Below are positions 23,606 through 31,501 of a DNA stretch of 64,000 nucleotides, one piece after another (within the stretch, counting starts at the first letter, position 1; the number at the start of each line of letters is the position of its first letter). The translations under genes and the position numbers were made by a program. The notes under the pieces are model-generated. The model worked only from the letters and a program-made list of their open reading frames with translations. It did no database searches and was not told where the DNA came from. Source of the DNA: an uncultured Oscillospiraceae bacterium (lineage in GTDB: Bacteria > Bacillota > Clostridia > Oscillospirales > Oscillospiraceae); NCBI GenBank assembly GCA_910587285.1, contig CAJULM010000003.1, positions 1 to 64,000 of the forward strand, written 5' to 3'.

Positions 23606-24754
23606 ATGCTTATCGTCAACGGTATCGTTCACACCATGGAGGTGGGAACCATTCCAGACGGCTACGTCCGCATTCAGGGCAGCCGCATCGCCCAGGTGGG
23701 CCGGGTGTGCGAACTGTCGGAGTGGGCAGATTCCGACGGTGTCATCGACGCTCAGGGGGGGCATATCCTGCCCGGTCTGATCGATGTCCACTGCCACCTG
23801 GGATTGTATGGCTGCGGCGCGGGGGAGGACGATTTGAACGAGTGCCCCGAGCCCTGGACGCCTCAGCTGCGGGCGCTGGACGGGGTGGACCCCTTTAACC
23901 GCTATTTTGAGGAGGCCCGCCGGGCGGGGGTGACGTGCGTGCTCACCGGGCCCGGCTCGGCCAATCCCATCGCGGGGCAGGGGGTGCTGTTGAAAACTGT
24001 GGGGCGGGTGATTGACCAGATGACAGTGCGCGCCCCGGCGTCCATGAAGTTCGCCTTGGGGGAGAACCCCAAACGGATTCACGAGAAGCAGGGGCCCGCC
24101 ACCCGCATGGCCACCGCCGCTGTCATCCGGGAGAAGCTCACCCAGGCGCTGAACTATGAGGCGAAGTGGGCCCGGTCGCAGGCGGACGGCCGGCTGGACG
24201 AGCCGGAGTTCGACATCCGGCTGGATGCCCTGCGGCCGGTGGTGACAGGCCGTCTGGCCGCCCACTTCCACGCCCACCGGGCGGACGACATTGTGACGGC
24301 TGTGCGGCTGTCCAAGGAGTTTGGGCTGGACTGTGTAATTGTCCACGGCACCGAGGGCCACCTGGTGGCGGACTTTTTGGCCAGGGAGGGAGTGCCGGTG
24401 ATTACCGGCCCCTTCCTCACCTACAGCTCCAAGCCGGAGCTGAATCGCCTCACGGCGGAGAACACGGCCATCCTGGCCCAGGCGGGGGTGCAGGTGGCCA
24501 TCTGTACCGACCACCCGGAGACGCCCATCCATCTGCTGCCCTTCTGCGCCGCGATGGCGGCCCGGGCCGGGATGGACGAGGAGGAGGCCCTGGCCGCCAT
24601 CACGGTGAACGCCGCCTGCATCGCCGGGGTGGGGGACCGGCTGGGGGCGCTGTCGCCGGGGAAGGATGCGGACGTGGTGGTCATGGACGGCCACCCCTTC
24701 GACTGGCGCAGCCGGGTGACGCACGTGCTCATTGACGGGCAGGAGGTGGAGTAG
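23606..24754 (+). CDS. Amidohydrolase family protein
   Basis: A 382-residue metal-dependent hydrolase of the imidazolonepropionase-like amidohydrolase group. Seen are the N-terminal beta-sandwich strands, the metal motif DVHCHLGLYG (about 59-68), HFHAHRADD (about 221), VHGTEGH (about 245), the catalytic-Asp region CTDHPETP (about 300) and the closing SPGKDADVVVMDGHPFD. The family cleaves cyclic or peptide-like amides; the substrate is unpredictable. The start is the ATG at 23606 with AAGGAGGAAA. It directly adjoins the fumarase-alpha gene (no gap), so the two are probably co-translated. Confidence 0.8.
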   Translation: MLIVNGIVHTMEVGTIPDGYVRIQGSRIAQVGRVCELSEWADSDGVIDAQGGHILPGLIDVHCHLGLYGCGAGEDDLNECPEPWTPQLRALDGVDPFNRYFEEARRAGVTCVLTGPGSANPIAGQGVLLKTVGRVIDQMTVRAPASMKFALGENPKRIHEKQGPATRMATAAVIREKLTQALNYEAKWARSQADGRLDEPEFDIRLDALRPVVTGRLAAHFHAHRADDIVTAVRLSKEFGLDCVIVHGTEGHLVADFLAREGVPVITGPFLTYSSKPELNRLTAENTAILAQAGVQVAICTDHPETPIHLLPFCAAMAARAGMDEEEALAAITVNAACIAGVGDRLGALSPGKDADVVVMDGHPFDWRSRVTHVLIDGQEVE

Positions 24755-25600
24755 ATGGTGCGGGAAATTCAGGCGGAGACCCTGTCCGACGTGGTGCGGA
24801 CGCTGTGCATCCAGGCCAATACCATACTGCCCCAGGACCTGCGCCGGGCTATTGAGGAGGCGGGGGAGGCGGAGGCTTCTCCCGTGGGACAGGCCATCCT
24901 GGGGGACCTGGTGGAGAACTACCAGTTTGCCCAGGCCAAGGGCCTGCCCATCTGCCAGGACACAGGAATGGCGGTGGTATTTGTGGACTGGGGGCAGGAC
25001 TGCAGCCTGGTGGGCGCCTCCCTGGAGGATGCGGTGAACGACGGCGTGCGGCGGGGCTACCTGGAGGGGCATCTGCGGCTGTCGGTGGTGGCCGACCCGC
25101 TGCGGCGGGTGAACACCAACGACAACACCCCGGCGATTGTGCACCTGCGCATGGTTCCGGGGAACCGGGTGGACATCATCGTGGCCCCCAAGGGCTTTGG
25201 CAGCGAGAATATGACCCGGCTGAAGATGTTTAACCCCTCCGTCACAGCGGAGCAGGTGGAGGATTTCGTGGTGGAGACGGTGTCCCAGGCCGGGTCCAAC
25301 CCCTGCCCGCCGGTGGTGATCGGCGTGGGGCTGGGGGGCACGTCGGAGGTGGCGGCACAGCTGGCCAAACGGGCGCTGCTGCGCCCCGCGGGGGAGGGCC
25401 ATCCCGACCCCTTCTACCGGGAGATGGAGGAGCGGATTTTAGAGCGGGTGAACCGTCTGGGCATCGGCCCCCAGGGGCTGGGGGGGGGCACCACCGCCCT
25501 GTCGGCGGCCATTCTGGCTTACCCCACCCACATCGCCGGGCTGCCCTGCGCGGTGAACCTGGGCTGCCATGTCACCCGTCACGCCCATGCTGTGATTTGA
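24755..25600 (+). CDS. Class I fumarate hydratase, alpha subunit (TtdA-like)
   Basis: A 281-residue N-terminal subunit of a two-subunit, 4Fe-4S class I fumarase or L(+)-tartrate dehydratase. Conserved segments are PICQDTGMAVVFV with its cluster Cys (about 66-78), RRVNTNDNTPAIVH, APKGFGSEN, VGLGGTSE and AVNLGCHVTRHA with a further Cys. The enzyme interconverts fumarate and malate. The partner beta subunit usually follows directly, but here the next gene is hpf and no beta subunit is visible in 64 kb. The gene starts on the base after the amidohydrolase stop. Confidence 0.85.
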   Translation: MVREIQAETLSDVVRTLCIQANTILPQDLRRAIEEAGEAEASPVGQAILGDLVENYQFAQAKGLPICQDTGMAVVFVDWGQDCSLVGASLEDAVNDGVRRGYLEGHLRLSVVADPLRRVNTNDNTPAIVHLRMVPGNRVDIIVAPKGFGSENMTRLKMFNPSVTAEQVEDFVVETVSQAGSNPCPPVVIGVGLGGTSEVAAQLAKRALLRPAGEGHPDPFYREMEERILERVNRLGIGPQGLGGGTTALSAAILAYPTHIAGLPCAVNLGCHVTRHAHAVI

Positions 25601-25637
25601 CGGAAGAAAATTTTTTGTGAAAAGCGCCAAAAAACTA

Positions 25638-25666
25638 TGGCGAACAGCAGGAGAGTATGGTATAAT
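25638..25666 (+). promoter_or_regulatory. Extended -10 promoter of hpf
   Basis: TGGCGA (25638-25643), 17 bases and ATGG-TATAAT (25661-25666). The TGn extension compensates for the weak -35. Confidence 0.7.
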
Positions 25667-25729
25667 AACGGCATACCGGGGGTGCTCTTTCCCCAATGAC
25701 ACGCCCTCGGGGCGAAAGGAGCTGAGCAC

Positions 25730-26272
25730 ATGAAGTTTACGTTTACAGACAAAAAGGTCAACCTGCCCAAGTCCCTGCACAACTATGCTGAGAAAAAGGT
25801 GGGAAAGCTGGACCGCTACTTCAAGAATGAGGCGGAGGCCAACCTGGTCTTCTCTGTGGAAAAGGACCGGAACAAGGTGGAGCTAACCATCCGTTCCGGA
25901 AGCACCATTCTCCGGGTGGCGGAGAGTACGTCGGATATGTTCGCGTCGGTGGATGCGGCGGTTACCTCCATGGAACGGCAGCTGCGCAAGCACAAGACCC
26001 GCCTGGAGAAACGGCTGCGCCAGGGCGCGTTCACCCCGCCCGAGCCGGTGGAGGAGACCTCCTTTGTGCCCGATGTGGAGGAGGCCGGGGAGTATCAGGT
26101 GGTGCGCACCAAGCGCTTCCCCATCAAGCCCATGACGGTGGACGAGGCCATTTTGCAAATGGACCTGCTGGGTCACAGCTTCTATGCGTTCAAGGATGAG
26201 GACGGCGGCGCGTTCGCCGTTGTGTATAAGCGCAATGACGGCGGCTACGGTCTGATTGAAGACGAAATCTGA
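25730..26272 (+). CDS. hpf: Ribosome hibernation promoting factor, long form
   Basis: A 180-residue long HPF. The N-terminal beta-alpha-beta domain (about 1-100) binds the 30S decoding region, a variable linker follows, and the C-terminal dimerisation domain (about 120-178: VRTKRFPIKPMTVDEAILQMDLLGHSFYAF, VVYKRNDGGYGLIE) pairs ribosomes into 100S dimers in stationary phase. The ATG has AAAGGAGC upstream and an extended -10 promoter. It ends at a very stable terminator. Length and both domains are standard for Firmicutes. Confidence 0.95.
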   Translation: MKFTFTDKKVNLPKSLHNYAEKKVGKLDRYFKNEAEANLVFSVEKDRNKVELTIRSGSTILRVAESTSDMFASVDAAVTSMERQLRKHKTRLEKRLRQGAFTPPEPVEETSFVPDVEEAGEYQVVRTKRFPIKPMTVDEAILQMDLLGHSFYAFKDEDGGAFAVVYKRNDGGYGLIEDEI

Positions 26273-26281
26273 TAGGCGCGG

Positions 26282-26317
26282 ACCGCCCCGCCCGGCATTG
26301 CCGGGCGGGGCGGTTTT
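26282..26317. terminator. Terminator between hpf and the small Cys protein
   Basis: A 15-bp perfect stem (26282-26296 / 26300-26314) with an ATT loop, followed by TTTTG; it separates convergent genes. Confidence 0.88.
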
Positions 26318-26322
26318 GTGGG

Positions 26323-26532
26323 TTACAGGACAAAATCCTCGTCTCGAAGATGGTCAAAGCGGGCGGTCATGGGTTTGGGAGGCACCCGCTTGAGGGGGTC
26401 GTAGCGAAAGCGGCGGCAGGAGCCGGCGGCGGCTACGATCCCCTTTTTCACGCACATGACCTTGCCGCCCTCCAGGGGCGTGCCCCGCTGGCAGTAGGCG
26501 CAGCGAGGGTCCATATCCTTTGCAAATAACAT
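26323..26532 (-). CDS. Small conserved cysteine-containing protein
   Basis: A 69-residue cytoplasmic protein with CAYC (about 11-14), a lone VMCVKKG Cys and a CRRFRYDPLKRVPP segment. The four Cys could bind zinc as a small ribbon. I recognise the pattern as a conserved hypothetical seen in Clostridia, with no known function. I start it at the ATG at 26532, preceded by AAGGAGGTG on the minus strand. A promoter is visible about 120 bases upstream, in the end of ylbJ. Confidence 0.65.
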   Translation of the reverse strand: MLFAKDMDPRCAYCQRGTPLEGGKVMCVKKGIVAAAGSCRRFRYDPLKRVPPKPMTARFDHLRDEDFVL

Positions 26533-26653
26533 GGTTTGGCACCTCCTTGGGGCGGCAAGCGGACGCGTCTTCTGAGGACTGCGCACAGGCTTTGGGCGGC
26601 GTTGTGACGGCGCACGGCCGCTTTCTCTGGGCGACTGTTGTCACGCTTCCTGC

Positions 26654-26682
26654 ATTATAGCACAGCTTACGCCGCGTTTCCA
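26654..26682 (-). promoter_or_regulatory. Candidate sigma-A promoter of the small Cys protein
   Basis: On the minus strand, TGGAAA (26677-26682), a 17-base spacer and TATAAT (26654-26659), overlapping the 3' end of ylbJ. The leader is about 115 bases. Confidence 0.6.
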
Positions 26683-27827
26683 CACTTTTTTCGCAGCAGG
26701 AAGCCGCACAGCCCGGCCAAAATCAGCCAGCCGGCCAGGGCCGCCAGGGTGGACGCCGCCAGAGCGGTGGAAAAGTCCAGCGCAGCGATGGATTCGGTTT
26801 GCTCCGCCAGATAGTCGGCCACCGGGGCGGACAGGGGGAATAAGCGGGTGAGGAGGTAGGTCAGGGCGGCGGCGATGAGGCCGTGGCACAGCTTGCCCGC
26901 CAGGTAAACCCTGGCGGACAGGCCGCTGTCCACCAGGAAGGACAGGACCTGACAGTGGACGGACAGGCCGGCCCAGCCCAGCATGAACGCCGCCATGGAC
27001 ACCCGGCCGACCAGCTGAGCGCTCCCCCGGAGGGAGGCGACGCCGGAGGACAGCTCCAACAGACCGGCCACCAGCCGCCGGGCCCACTCGCCCTCAAACC
27101 CGGCCAAAGAGAGCAGCTCCGCCAGCGCTGACAGCGCGCCATAGGCGGACAGCAGCCGGAGCACTACGGCGAAAAAGACCACAAAGGCGCAGATATTTAA
27201 TGTGCTCTGAAGGGCACGGGACACCGCGCCGGTGAATGCGGCGGGGAGGGTGACAGTGCGGATGGGCTTGGGGCGCTGGCCGCAGGCGCGCCCAACCCGT
27301 CCGCCGCCGTAGAAGCGGAACAGCAGCCCCACCAGCAGAGAGGCCAGGGCGTGGGTGAGGTAGAGCAGCAGCCCCACCCGGCTGTCGCCAAAAATACCCG
27401 CGCCCACCACGCCCAGGATAAAGGCGGGGCCGGAGTTGTTACAGAAGGCCAGCAGGCGCTCCGCCTCCGTCTTGGAGCACAGGCCCTGCTCGTAGAGCTG
27501 AAGGGCGGTGCGCGCGCCCACGGGGTAGCCGCCGATGAAGCCGAGGGCCACCGCCGCCGCGCAGCTGCCGCTCACCCGGAACAGGGGGCGCATCAGCCCC
27601 TCCAGGGCCCGGCCCAGATAGGCGGCCAGCCCCAGGTCCACCACCAGGGAGGACAGCACGAAAAAGGGAAATAGGGAGGGGACGATCACGTTGAAACACA
27701 GAAGGAGGCCATCCTTAGCCCCTTCAATGGCCTCCCCCGGCGCGGCCACCAGCCCGGCGGTGGCCACCAGCAGGGCCAGTGCCGCCAGCGCGTCCCGCAC
27801 TCTTTTTTCCCGCAGCAGCCTGAGCAT
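26667..27827 (-). CDS. ylbJ: Sporulation integral membrane protein YlbJ
   Basis: A 386-residue protein with about eight to ten membrane segments and two nucleoside-recognition (Gate) domains. The YlbJ hallmark stretch is clear (GFIGGYPVGART, then LYEQGLCSKTEAERLLAFCNNSGPAFI, about 95-135). In Bacillus ylbJ is sigma-E-controlled and needed for heat-resistant spores. I start it at the ATG at 27827, preceded by GGAGGTGA; an upstream in-frame GTG lies inside the ribosome site. A sigma-E-like promoter sits 20-50 bases upstream. Confidence 0.88.
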   Translation of the reverse strand: MLRLLREKRVRDALAALALLVATAGLVAAPGEAIEGAKDGLLLCFNVIVPSLFPFFVLSSLVVDLGLAAYLGRALEGLMRPLFRVSGSCAAAVALGFIGGYPVGARTALQLYEQGLCSKTEAERLLAFCNNSGPAFILGVVGAGIFGDSRVGLLLYLTHALASLLVGLLFRFYGGGRVGRACGQRPKPIRTVTLPAAFTGAVSRALQSTLNICAFVVFFAVVLRLLSAYGALSALAELLSLAGFEGEWARRLVAGLLELSSGVASLRGSAQLVGRVSMAAFMLGWAGLSVHCQVLSFLVDSGLSARVYLAGKLCHGLIAAALTYLLTRLFPLSAPVADYLAEQTESIAALDFSTALAASTLAALAGWLILAGLCGFLLRKKCGNAA

Positions 27828-27848
27828 GGGCCTCACCTCCTGTGGGAG

Positions 27849-27877
27849 AGACTATGCGCAGGATGGGGAGAATTTGC
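27849..27877 (-). promoter_or_regulatory. Sigma-E-like promoter of ylbJ
   Basis: On the minus strand, GCAAATT (27871-27877), a 14-base spacer and CATAGTCT (27849-27856). The spacing and motif type match the yabP and spmA promoters of this window. Confidence 0.6.
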
Positions 27878-27911
27878 CTGTCCCCCAAAGTTTTTCGGGA
27901 AAATCGAAGAA

Positions 27912-27948
27912 CAGCAGCGGGGCGGATCCCAGATCCGCCCCGCTGCTG
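27912..27948 (-). terminator. Terminator of the malQ operon
   Basis: A 17-bp perfect stem (27912-27928 / 27932-27948) with a CCA loop, directly after the malQ stop. On the minus strand it is followed by TTCTTCGATTTTC, a T-rich but interrupted tract. Confidence 0.75.
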
Positions 27949-27951
27949 CTG

Positions 27952-29439
27952 CTACGCCTGCCCCGGCAGGCGCTGGTAAAGCTCCATCTCGCGGCGTAGG
28001 CGGCGGGCCAGCCGGGGGGTGAACGCACCGGACTGGGCCCTCCAAATCCAGTTGCCGCCCAGGGTGGAGGGGGTGTTCATCCGGGCCTCGCTGCCCAGGC
28101 CCAGCAGGTCCTGGGCCTGCATCACCGCCAGGCCGGCGGGGGAGGCCCAGGCGGCGCGCATCATACCCCAGTGATAGCCCTCCCGTCGGTTCAGCCGGAG
28201 GTAGGCCTTAGCGAAGGCGGCGTCCTGGGGGTCGGCTTGGGCCATCCAGCCCTGGATGGTATCGTTGTCATGGGTGCCGGTGTAGGCTACGCAGTGGGGG
28301 GTGTAGCAGTGGGGGAGGTAGCCGGGGGCGGGGTCCCGGTGGTCGAAGGCCAGCTCCAGCACCTTCATGCCGGGGAAGCCCGTCTCCCGCAGCAGCTCCC
28401 GCACCGAGTCGGTGAGGAAGCCCAAGTCCTCAGCGATGATGGGCTTGGGGCCTAAGGCGGCCTCCACCGCGCGGAAAAATTCCGAGCCGGGGCCGGGACG
28501 CCACCTGCCGTTGTGGGCGGTGTCTTCTCCGGCGGGAATGGCGTAGTAGGCGTCAAACCCTCGGAAATGGTCGATGCGCAGCACGTCATAGATGGTGAAC
28601 TGGAAGGCGATGCGCCGCAGCCACCACTGGTAGCCGTCCTCCTTCATACGCTCCCAGCGGAACAGGGGATTGCCCCACAGCTGTCCATCGGCGGCGAAGC
28701 CGTCGGGCGGGCAGCCGGACACCTCGGTGGGAGCTCCGTTTTCATCCAGCTGGAACTGGTCGGGGCTGGCCCACACCTCGGCGCTGTCCCCGGCCACATA
28801 GATGGGCAGGTCGCCGATGATATAGACCCCCGCGCTGTTGGCGTAGGTCTTCAGCGCGTTCCACTGCCGGAAAAACAGGAACTGCACGGCTTTCCAGAAC
28901 TGGATTTCGCCGTCCAGCTCCTCCCGGGCGGCGGCCATGGCCGGCCGGCGGCGCAGCCGCTCCTCCTCGGGCCAGGTGAACCAGGACGCGCCGCCGTGCT
29001 TTCCCTTCAGGGCCATGAACAGCGCGTAGTTTTCCAGCCAGTCCGAAGCTTGGCAGAAGGACGCATACTCAGCGGGGGGCCGGGCCAGCAGGCGGTTGGC
29101 GGCCAGGTGGAGCACTGGGTAGCGCTGGCGGTAGAGCAGGGCATAATCCACCTGCCGGGGGTCGTCTCCCCAAGGGAGGGATTGGTATTCCTCCGGGCGG
29201 AGCAGGCCGTCGGTGGCCAAATCGTCCAGGTCAATGAAATAGGGGTTGCCGGCGTAGGAGGAGAATGACTGGTAGGGGGAGTCGCCGTAACTGGTGGGGC
29301 AGATGGGCAGGAGCTGCCAGCAGGTCTGGCCGCCGGCAGCGAGAAAATCCACAAACTCCCGGGCGGCGGCGCCCAGCGTGCCGATGCCGTGGGGAGAGGG
29401 GAGGGAGGAGATGGGCATCAAAATGCCGGAGCATCTCAT
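27952..29439 (-). CDS. malQ: 4-alpha-glucanotransferase (amylomaltase)
   Basis: A 495-residue GH77 enzyme that transfers alpha-1,4-glucan segments between maltodextrins, releasing glucose. Catalytic regions are VLRIDHFRGFDAYYAI (nucleophile Asp), PIIAEDLGFLT (acid/base Glu) and YTGTHDNDT (third Asp). The N-terminal SGILMPISSLPSPHGIGTLG is typical. The minus-strand ribosome site is AAAAGGAGG. It is the last gene of a set comprising binding protein, two permeases and LacI regulator, which points to uptake and processing of malto-oligosaccharides. A terminator hairpin lies between lacI and malQ, so malQ may be partly uncoupled. Confidence 0.95.
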   Translation of the reverse strand: MRCSGILMPISSLPSPHGIGTLGAAAREFVDFLAAGGQTCWQLLPICPTSYGDSPYQSFSSYAGNPYFIDLDDLATDGLLRPEEYQSLPWGDDPRQVDYALLYRQRYPVLHLAANRLLARPPAEYASFCQASDWLENYALFMALKGKHGGASWFTWPEEERLRRRPAMAAAREELDGEIQFWKAVQFLFFRQWNALKTYANSAGVYIIGDLPIYVAGDSAEVWASPDQFQLDENGAPTEVSGCPPDGFAADGQLWGNPLFRWERMKEDGYQWWLRRIAFQFTIYDVLRIDHFRGFDAYYAIPAGEDTAHNGRWRPGPGSEFFRAVEAALGPKPIIAEDLGFLTDSVRELLRETGFPGMKVLELAFDHRDPAPGYLPHCYTPHCVAYTGTHDNDTIQGWMAQADPQDAAFAKAYLRLNRREGYHWGMMRAAWASPAGLAVMQAQDLLGLGSEARMNTPSTLGGNWIWRAQSGAFTPRLARRLRREMELYQRLPGQA

Positions 29440-29460
29440 AGGAGGTTCCTCCTTTTGCTA

Positions 29461-29494
29461 AAACCGCCGGACCGTAGGGGAGGTCCGGCGGTTT
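29461..29494 (-). terminator. Terminator between the lacI-type gene and malQ
   Basis: A 13-bp stem (AAACCGCCGGACC / GGTCCGGCGGTTT) around GTAGGGGA. On the minus strand it is followed by TTTTAGC, so it would end or attenuate the lacI transcript before malQ. Confidence 0.75.
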
Positions 29495-29501
29495 GGTCGT
29501 T

Positions 29502-30521
29502 TTAGGATGCGGTCGTGCTTTTGGGAGACACCGTGCTGTCGCCGGGGATGAGCTGGAAGGGCGCCACCTCATGGGCCGGGGGGCGGGGACGCTGAAGACT
29601 GCGCAGCAGTAAATCCACCCCCCGCTCCGCCAGCTTCTGGGTGTCCTGCCGGACAGTGGCCAGCCGGGGGACGGAGAATTGAGAGAGCAGAATCCCATCA
29701 TAGCCCACCACGGACACGTCATCGGGCACTCTCCGGCCCAGGTCCCAGATGGCGCGGATGGCCCCCATGGCCATCACGTCGCTGAGACAGAACAGGGCGG
29801 TGAGGTCGGGACAGCGCCTCAGCAGGCGCTTGGTGGTGTCGTAGGCGTCGGTGAAGGAATAGCGGCAGGGCTCGCACCGCTGGGCGTCAAAGGGCAGGCC
29901 CAGCTCGTCAAAGGCGCGCTGGCAGCCCCGGACACGGCGGTAGCTGATTTGGGTGCAGGACCAGTTTCCCCCCAGCAGACCGATGCTTCGGTGGCCCTGG
30001 CCGGCCAGGAAACGGACGACCTGGTACGCGGCCTCCTCGTCGTCGGTGGTGATAGAGGATAGGTTGGGATAACTCAGCTCTCGGGCGGAGTTGGTGAGCA
30101 GCACGCAGGGGATCGTGATGTGCTGAAACTCCGCCTGGAAAAATTCCAGGTCGCCGCCCAGAAAGAGGATACCCAGAGGCTTGCGTTCCCGGCACAGCTG
30201 GAGGGCGTAGGCCACCTCGTTGGCGTCCTCGTCCAGATAGTAGACGGCGGCGTCCCGCCCCTCGTCCTGCAAAAGCTGCTGGCAGCGCTCCACCAGGTCG
30301 GCAAAGAGCATATTCATGGTGCCCTTGACGATGATGGCGATGAAAGCGCCGTTTTGCTGCTTCAGATGCTTGGCGTTGTTATTGGGCTGGAAGCTGTGCG
30401 CCTCCACCACCGCCATCACCTTGCGGCGGGTGTCCTCGCTCACGTCGGGATGGTCGTTGAGGACGCGGGACACGGTGGCCACGCCCACGCCCGACAGTTT
30501 GGCGATATCCTTGATGGTCAT
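29502..30521 (-). CDS. LacI family transcriptional regulator
   Basis: A 339-residue repressor. The N-terminal HTH (MTIKDIAKLSGVGVATVSRVLNDHPDVSEDTR) and hinge (about 1-60) are classical, and the C-terminal periplasmic-binding-like domain binds a sugar effector. The start is the ATG at 30521, with AAAGGAGGG on the minus strand. It sits between the sugar ABC permeases and malQ. A perfect CTGGAAACGTTTCCAG palindrome, the kind of central-CG operator LacI proteins bind, lies just downstream of the operon promoter. It therefore probably represses its own operon until maltodextrin is present. Confidence 0.92.
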   Translation of the reverse strand: MTIKDIAKLSGVGVATVSRVLNDHPDVSEDTRRKVMAVVEAHSFQPNNNAKHLKQQNGAFIAIIVKGTMNMLFADLVERCQQLLQDEGRDAAVYYLDEDANEVAYALQLCRERKPLGILFLGGDLEFFQAEFQHITIPCVLLTNSARELSYPNLSSITTDDEEAAYQVVRFLAGQGHRSIGLLGGNWSCTQISYRRVRGCQRAFDELGLPFDAQRCEPCRYSFTDAYDTTKRLLRRCPDLTALFCLSDVMAMGAIRAIWDLGRRVPDDVSVVGYDGILLSQFSVPRLATVRQDTQKLAERGVDLLLRSLQRPRPPAHEVAPFQLIPGDSTVSPKSTTAS

Positions 30522-30554
30522 TCGTGTCCCTCCTTTGCTCGGCATGGCTGAGCG

Positions 30555-30590
30555 TTAACCCTTTACGGCGCCGGCGGCCACGCCTTGGAT
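30555..30590 (-). pseudogene. Relic 3' end of a malG-type gene
   Basis: Reading on the minus strand this encodes FHIQGVAAGAVKG and a stop, nearly the same as the true C-terminus of the adjacent permease (IIKGVAAGAVKG, stop at 30638). About 28 of the first 30 bases are identical. The 48 bases between the two copies hold a 9-bp hairpin (ACCCCGCCC / GGGCGGGGT). It has no start and no upstream coding frame, so it is a fragment left by recombination or a partial duplication. Confidence 0.6.
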
Positions 30591-30637
30591 GTGAAATTCC
30601 CGCGTACCCCGCCCACCAGGGCGGGGTGTGCCGTTTT

Positions 30638-31501
30638 TTAACCCTTTACGGCGCCCGCGGCCACGCCCTTGATGATGTGCTTCTGGCAGGTGAGGTAGAA
30701 CACAATCACGGGGATAATGGACATGAGAATCAGAGCCATGGTGGCGCCCAGGTCCACGGTGCCGTAGCTGCCCTTCAGATACTGGATGTGAATGGGAATG
30801 GTGCGGTACAGGTTCTTGTCCAGCACCAGGTAGGGCAGCAGGTAGTCGTTCCACACCCACATGATCTCCAGGATGCCCACGGAAATCATGGTGGGCTTGA
30901 GCATGGGCACCACCACCAGGAAGAAGGTGCGCAGCGGCCCGCAGCCGTCGATGGCGGCGGCCTCCTCAATCTCCAGGGGAATAGACTTGACAAAGCCCAC
31001 GAACATGAAGATGGCCAGGCCCGCGCCGAAGCCCAGATAGACCACAGGGATGGTGTAGGGGGTGTCCAGGTGGAGGTTGCCGGCGGTTTTGGTCAGGGTG
31101 AACATGACCATCTGGAAGGGGACCACCATGGAAAACACGCACAGGAAGTAGAGGATTTTACAGAACAGGGAGTTCACCCGGGCGATATACCACGCCGCCA
31201 TGGAGGTGAACACCAGGATCAGGGCGGTGGACAGCACGGTGATGATGACGCTGTACTTCACGCTGTCCAGGAAGGGGTAGTTGCCGAAGGTCATACCCTT
31301 TATGAAATTGTCCAGGCCGGCCCACATCTCCCCGGTGGGGAGGGCGAAGGTGTCGGTTTTGACAAAGGTGTTCAGTTTGAAGGAATTGATCAGCACCATC
31401 ACCACGGGCAGCACGTAGATGATGCAGATGACGGCCAGCGTCACGGACAGGATGGCCTTGTTCCGGCGCTGGGCGGACAGAGTATGCTGCTTCTTGTTCA
31501 T
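30638..31501 (-). CDS. Sugar ABC transporter permease, MalG type
   Basis: A 287-residue inner-membrane permease with six predicted membrane segments and the EAA loop (EAAAIDGCGPLRTFFLV, about 185). The C-terminal GVAAGAVKG tail is standard. Its start overlaps the stop of the upstream MalF-type permease by one base, so translation is coupled. With the binding protein and MalQ it indicates malto-oligosaccharide import. The 3' end is duplicated as a small relic downstream. Confidence 0.93.
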   Translation of the reverse strand: MNKKQHTLSAQRRNKAILSVTLAVICIIYVLPVVMVLINSFKLNTFVKTDTFALPTGEMWAGLDNFIKGMTFGNYPFLDSVKYSVIITVLSTALILVFTSMAAWYIARVNSLFCKILYFLCVFSMVVPFQMVMFTLTKTAGNLHLDTPYTIPVVYLGFGAGLAIFMFVGFVKSIPLEIEEAAAIDGCGPLRTFFLVVVPMLKPTMISVGILEIMWVWNDYLLPYLVLDKNLYRTIPIHIQYLKGSYGTVDLGATMALILMSIIPVIVFYLTCQKHIIKGVAAGAVKG

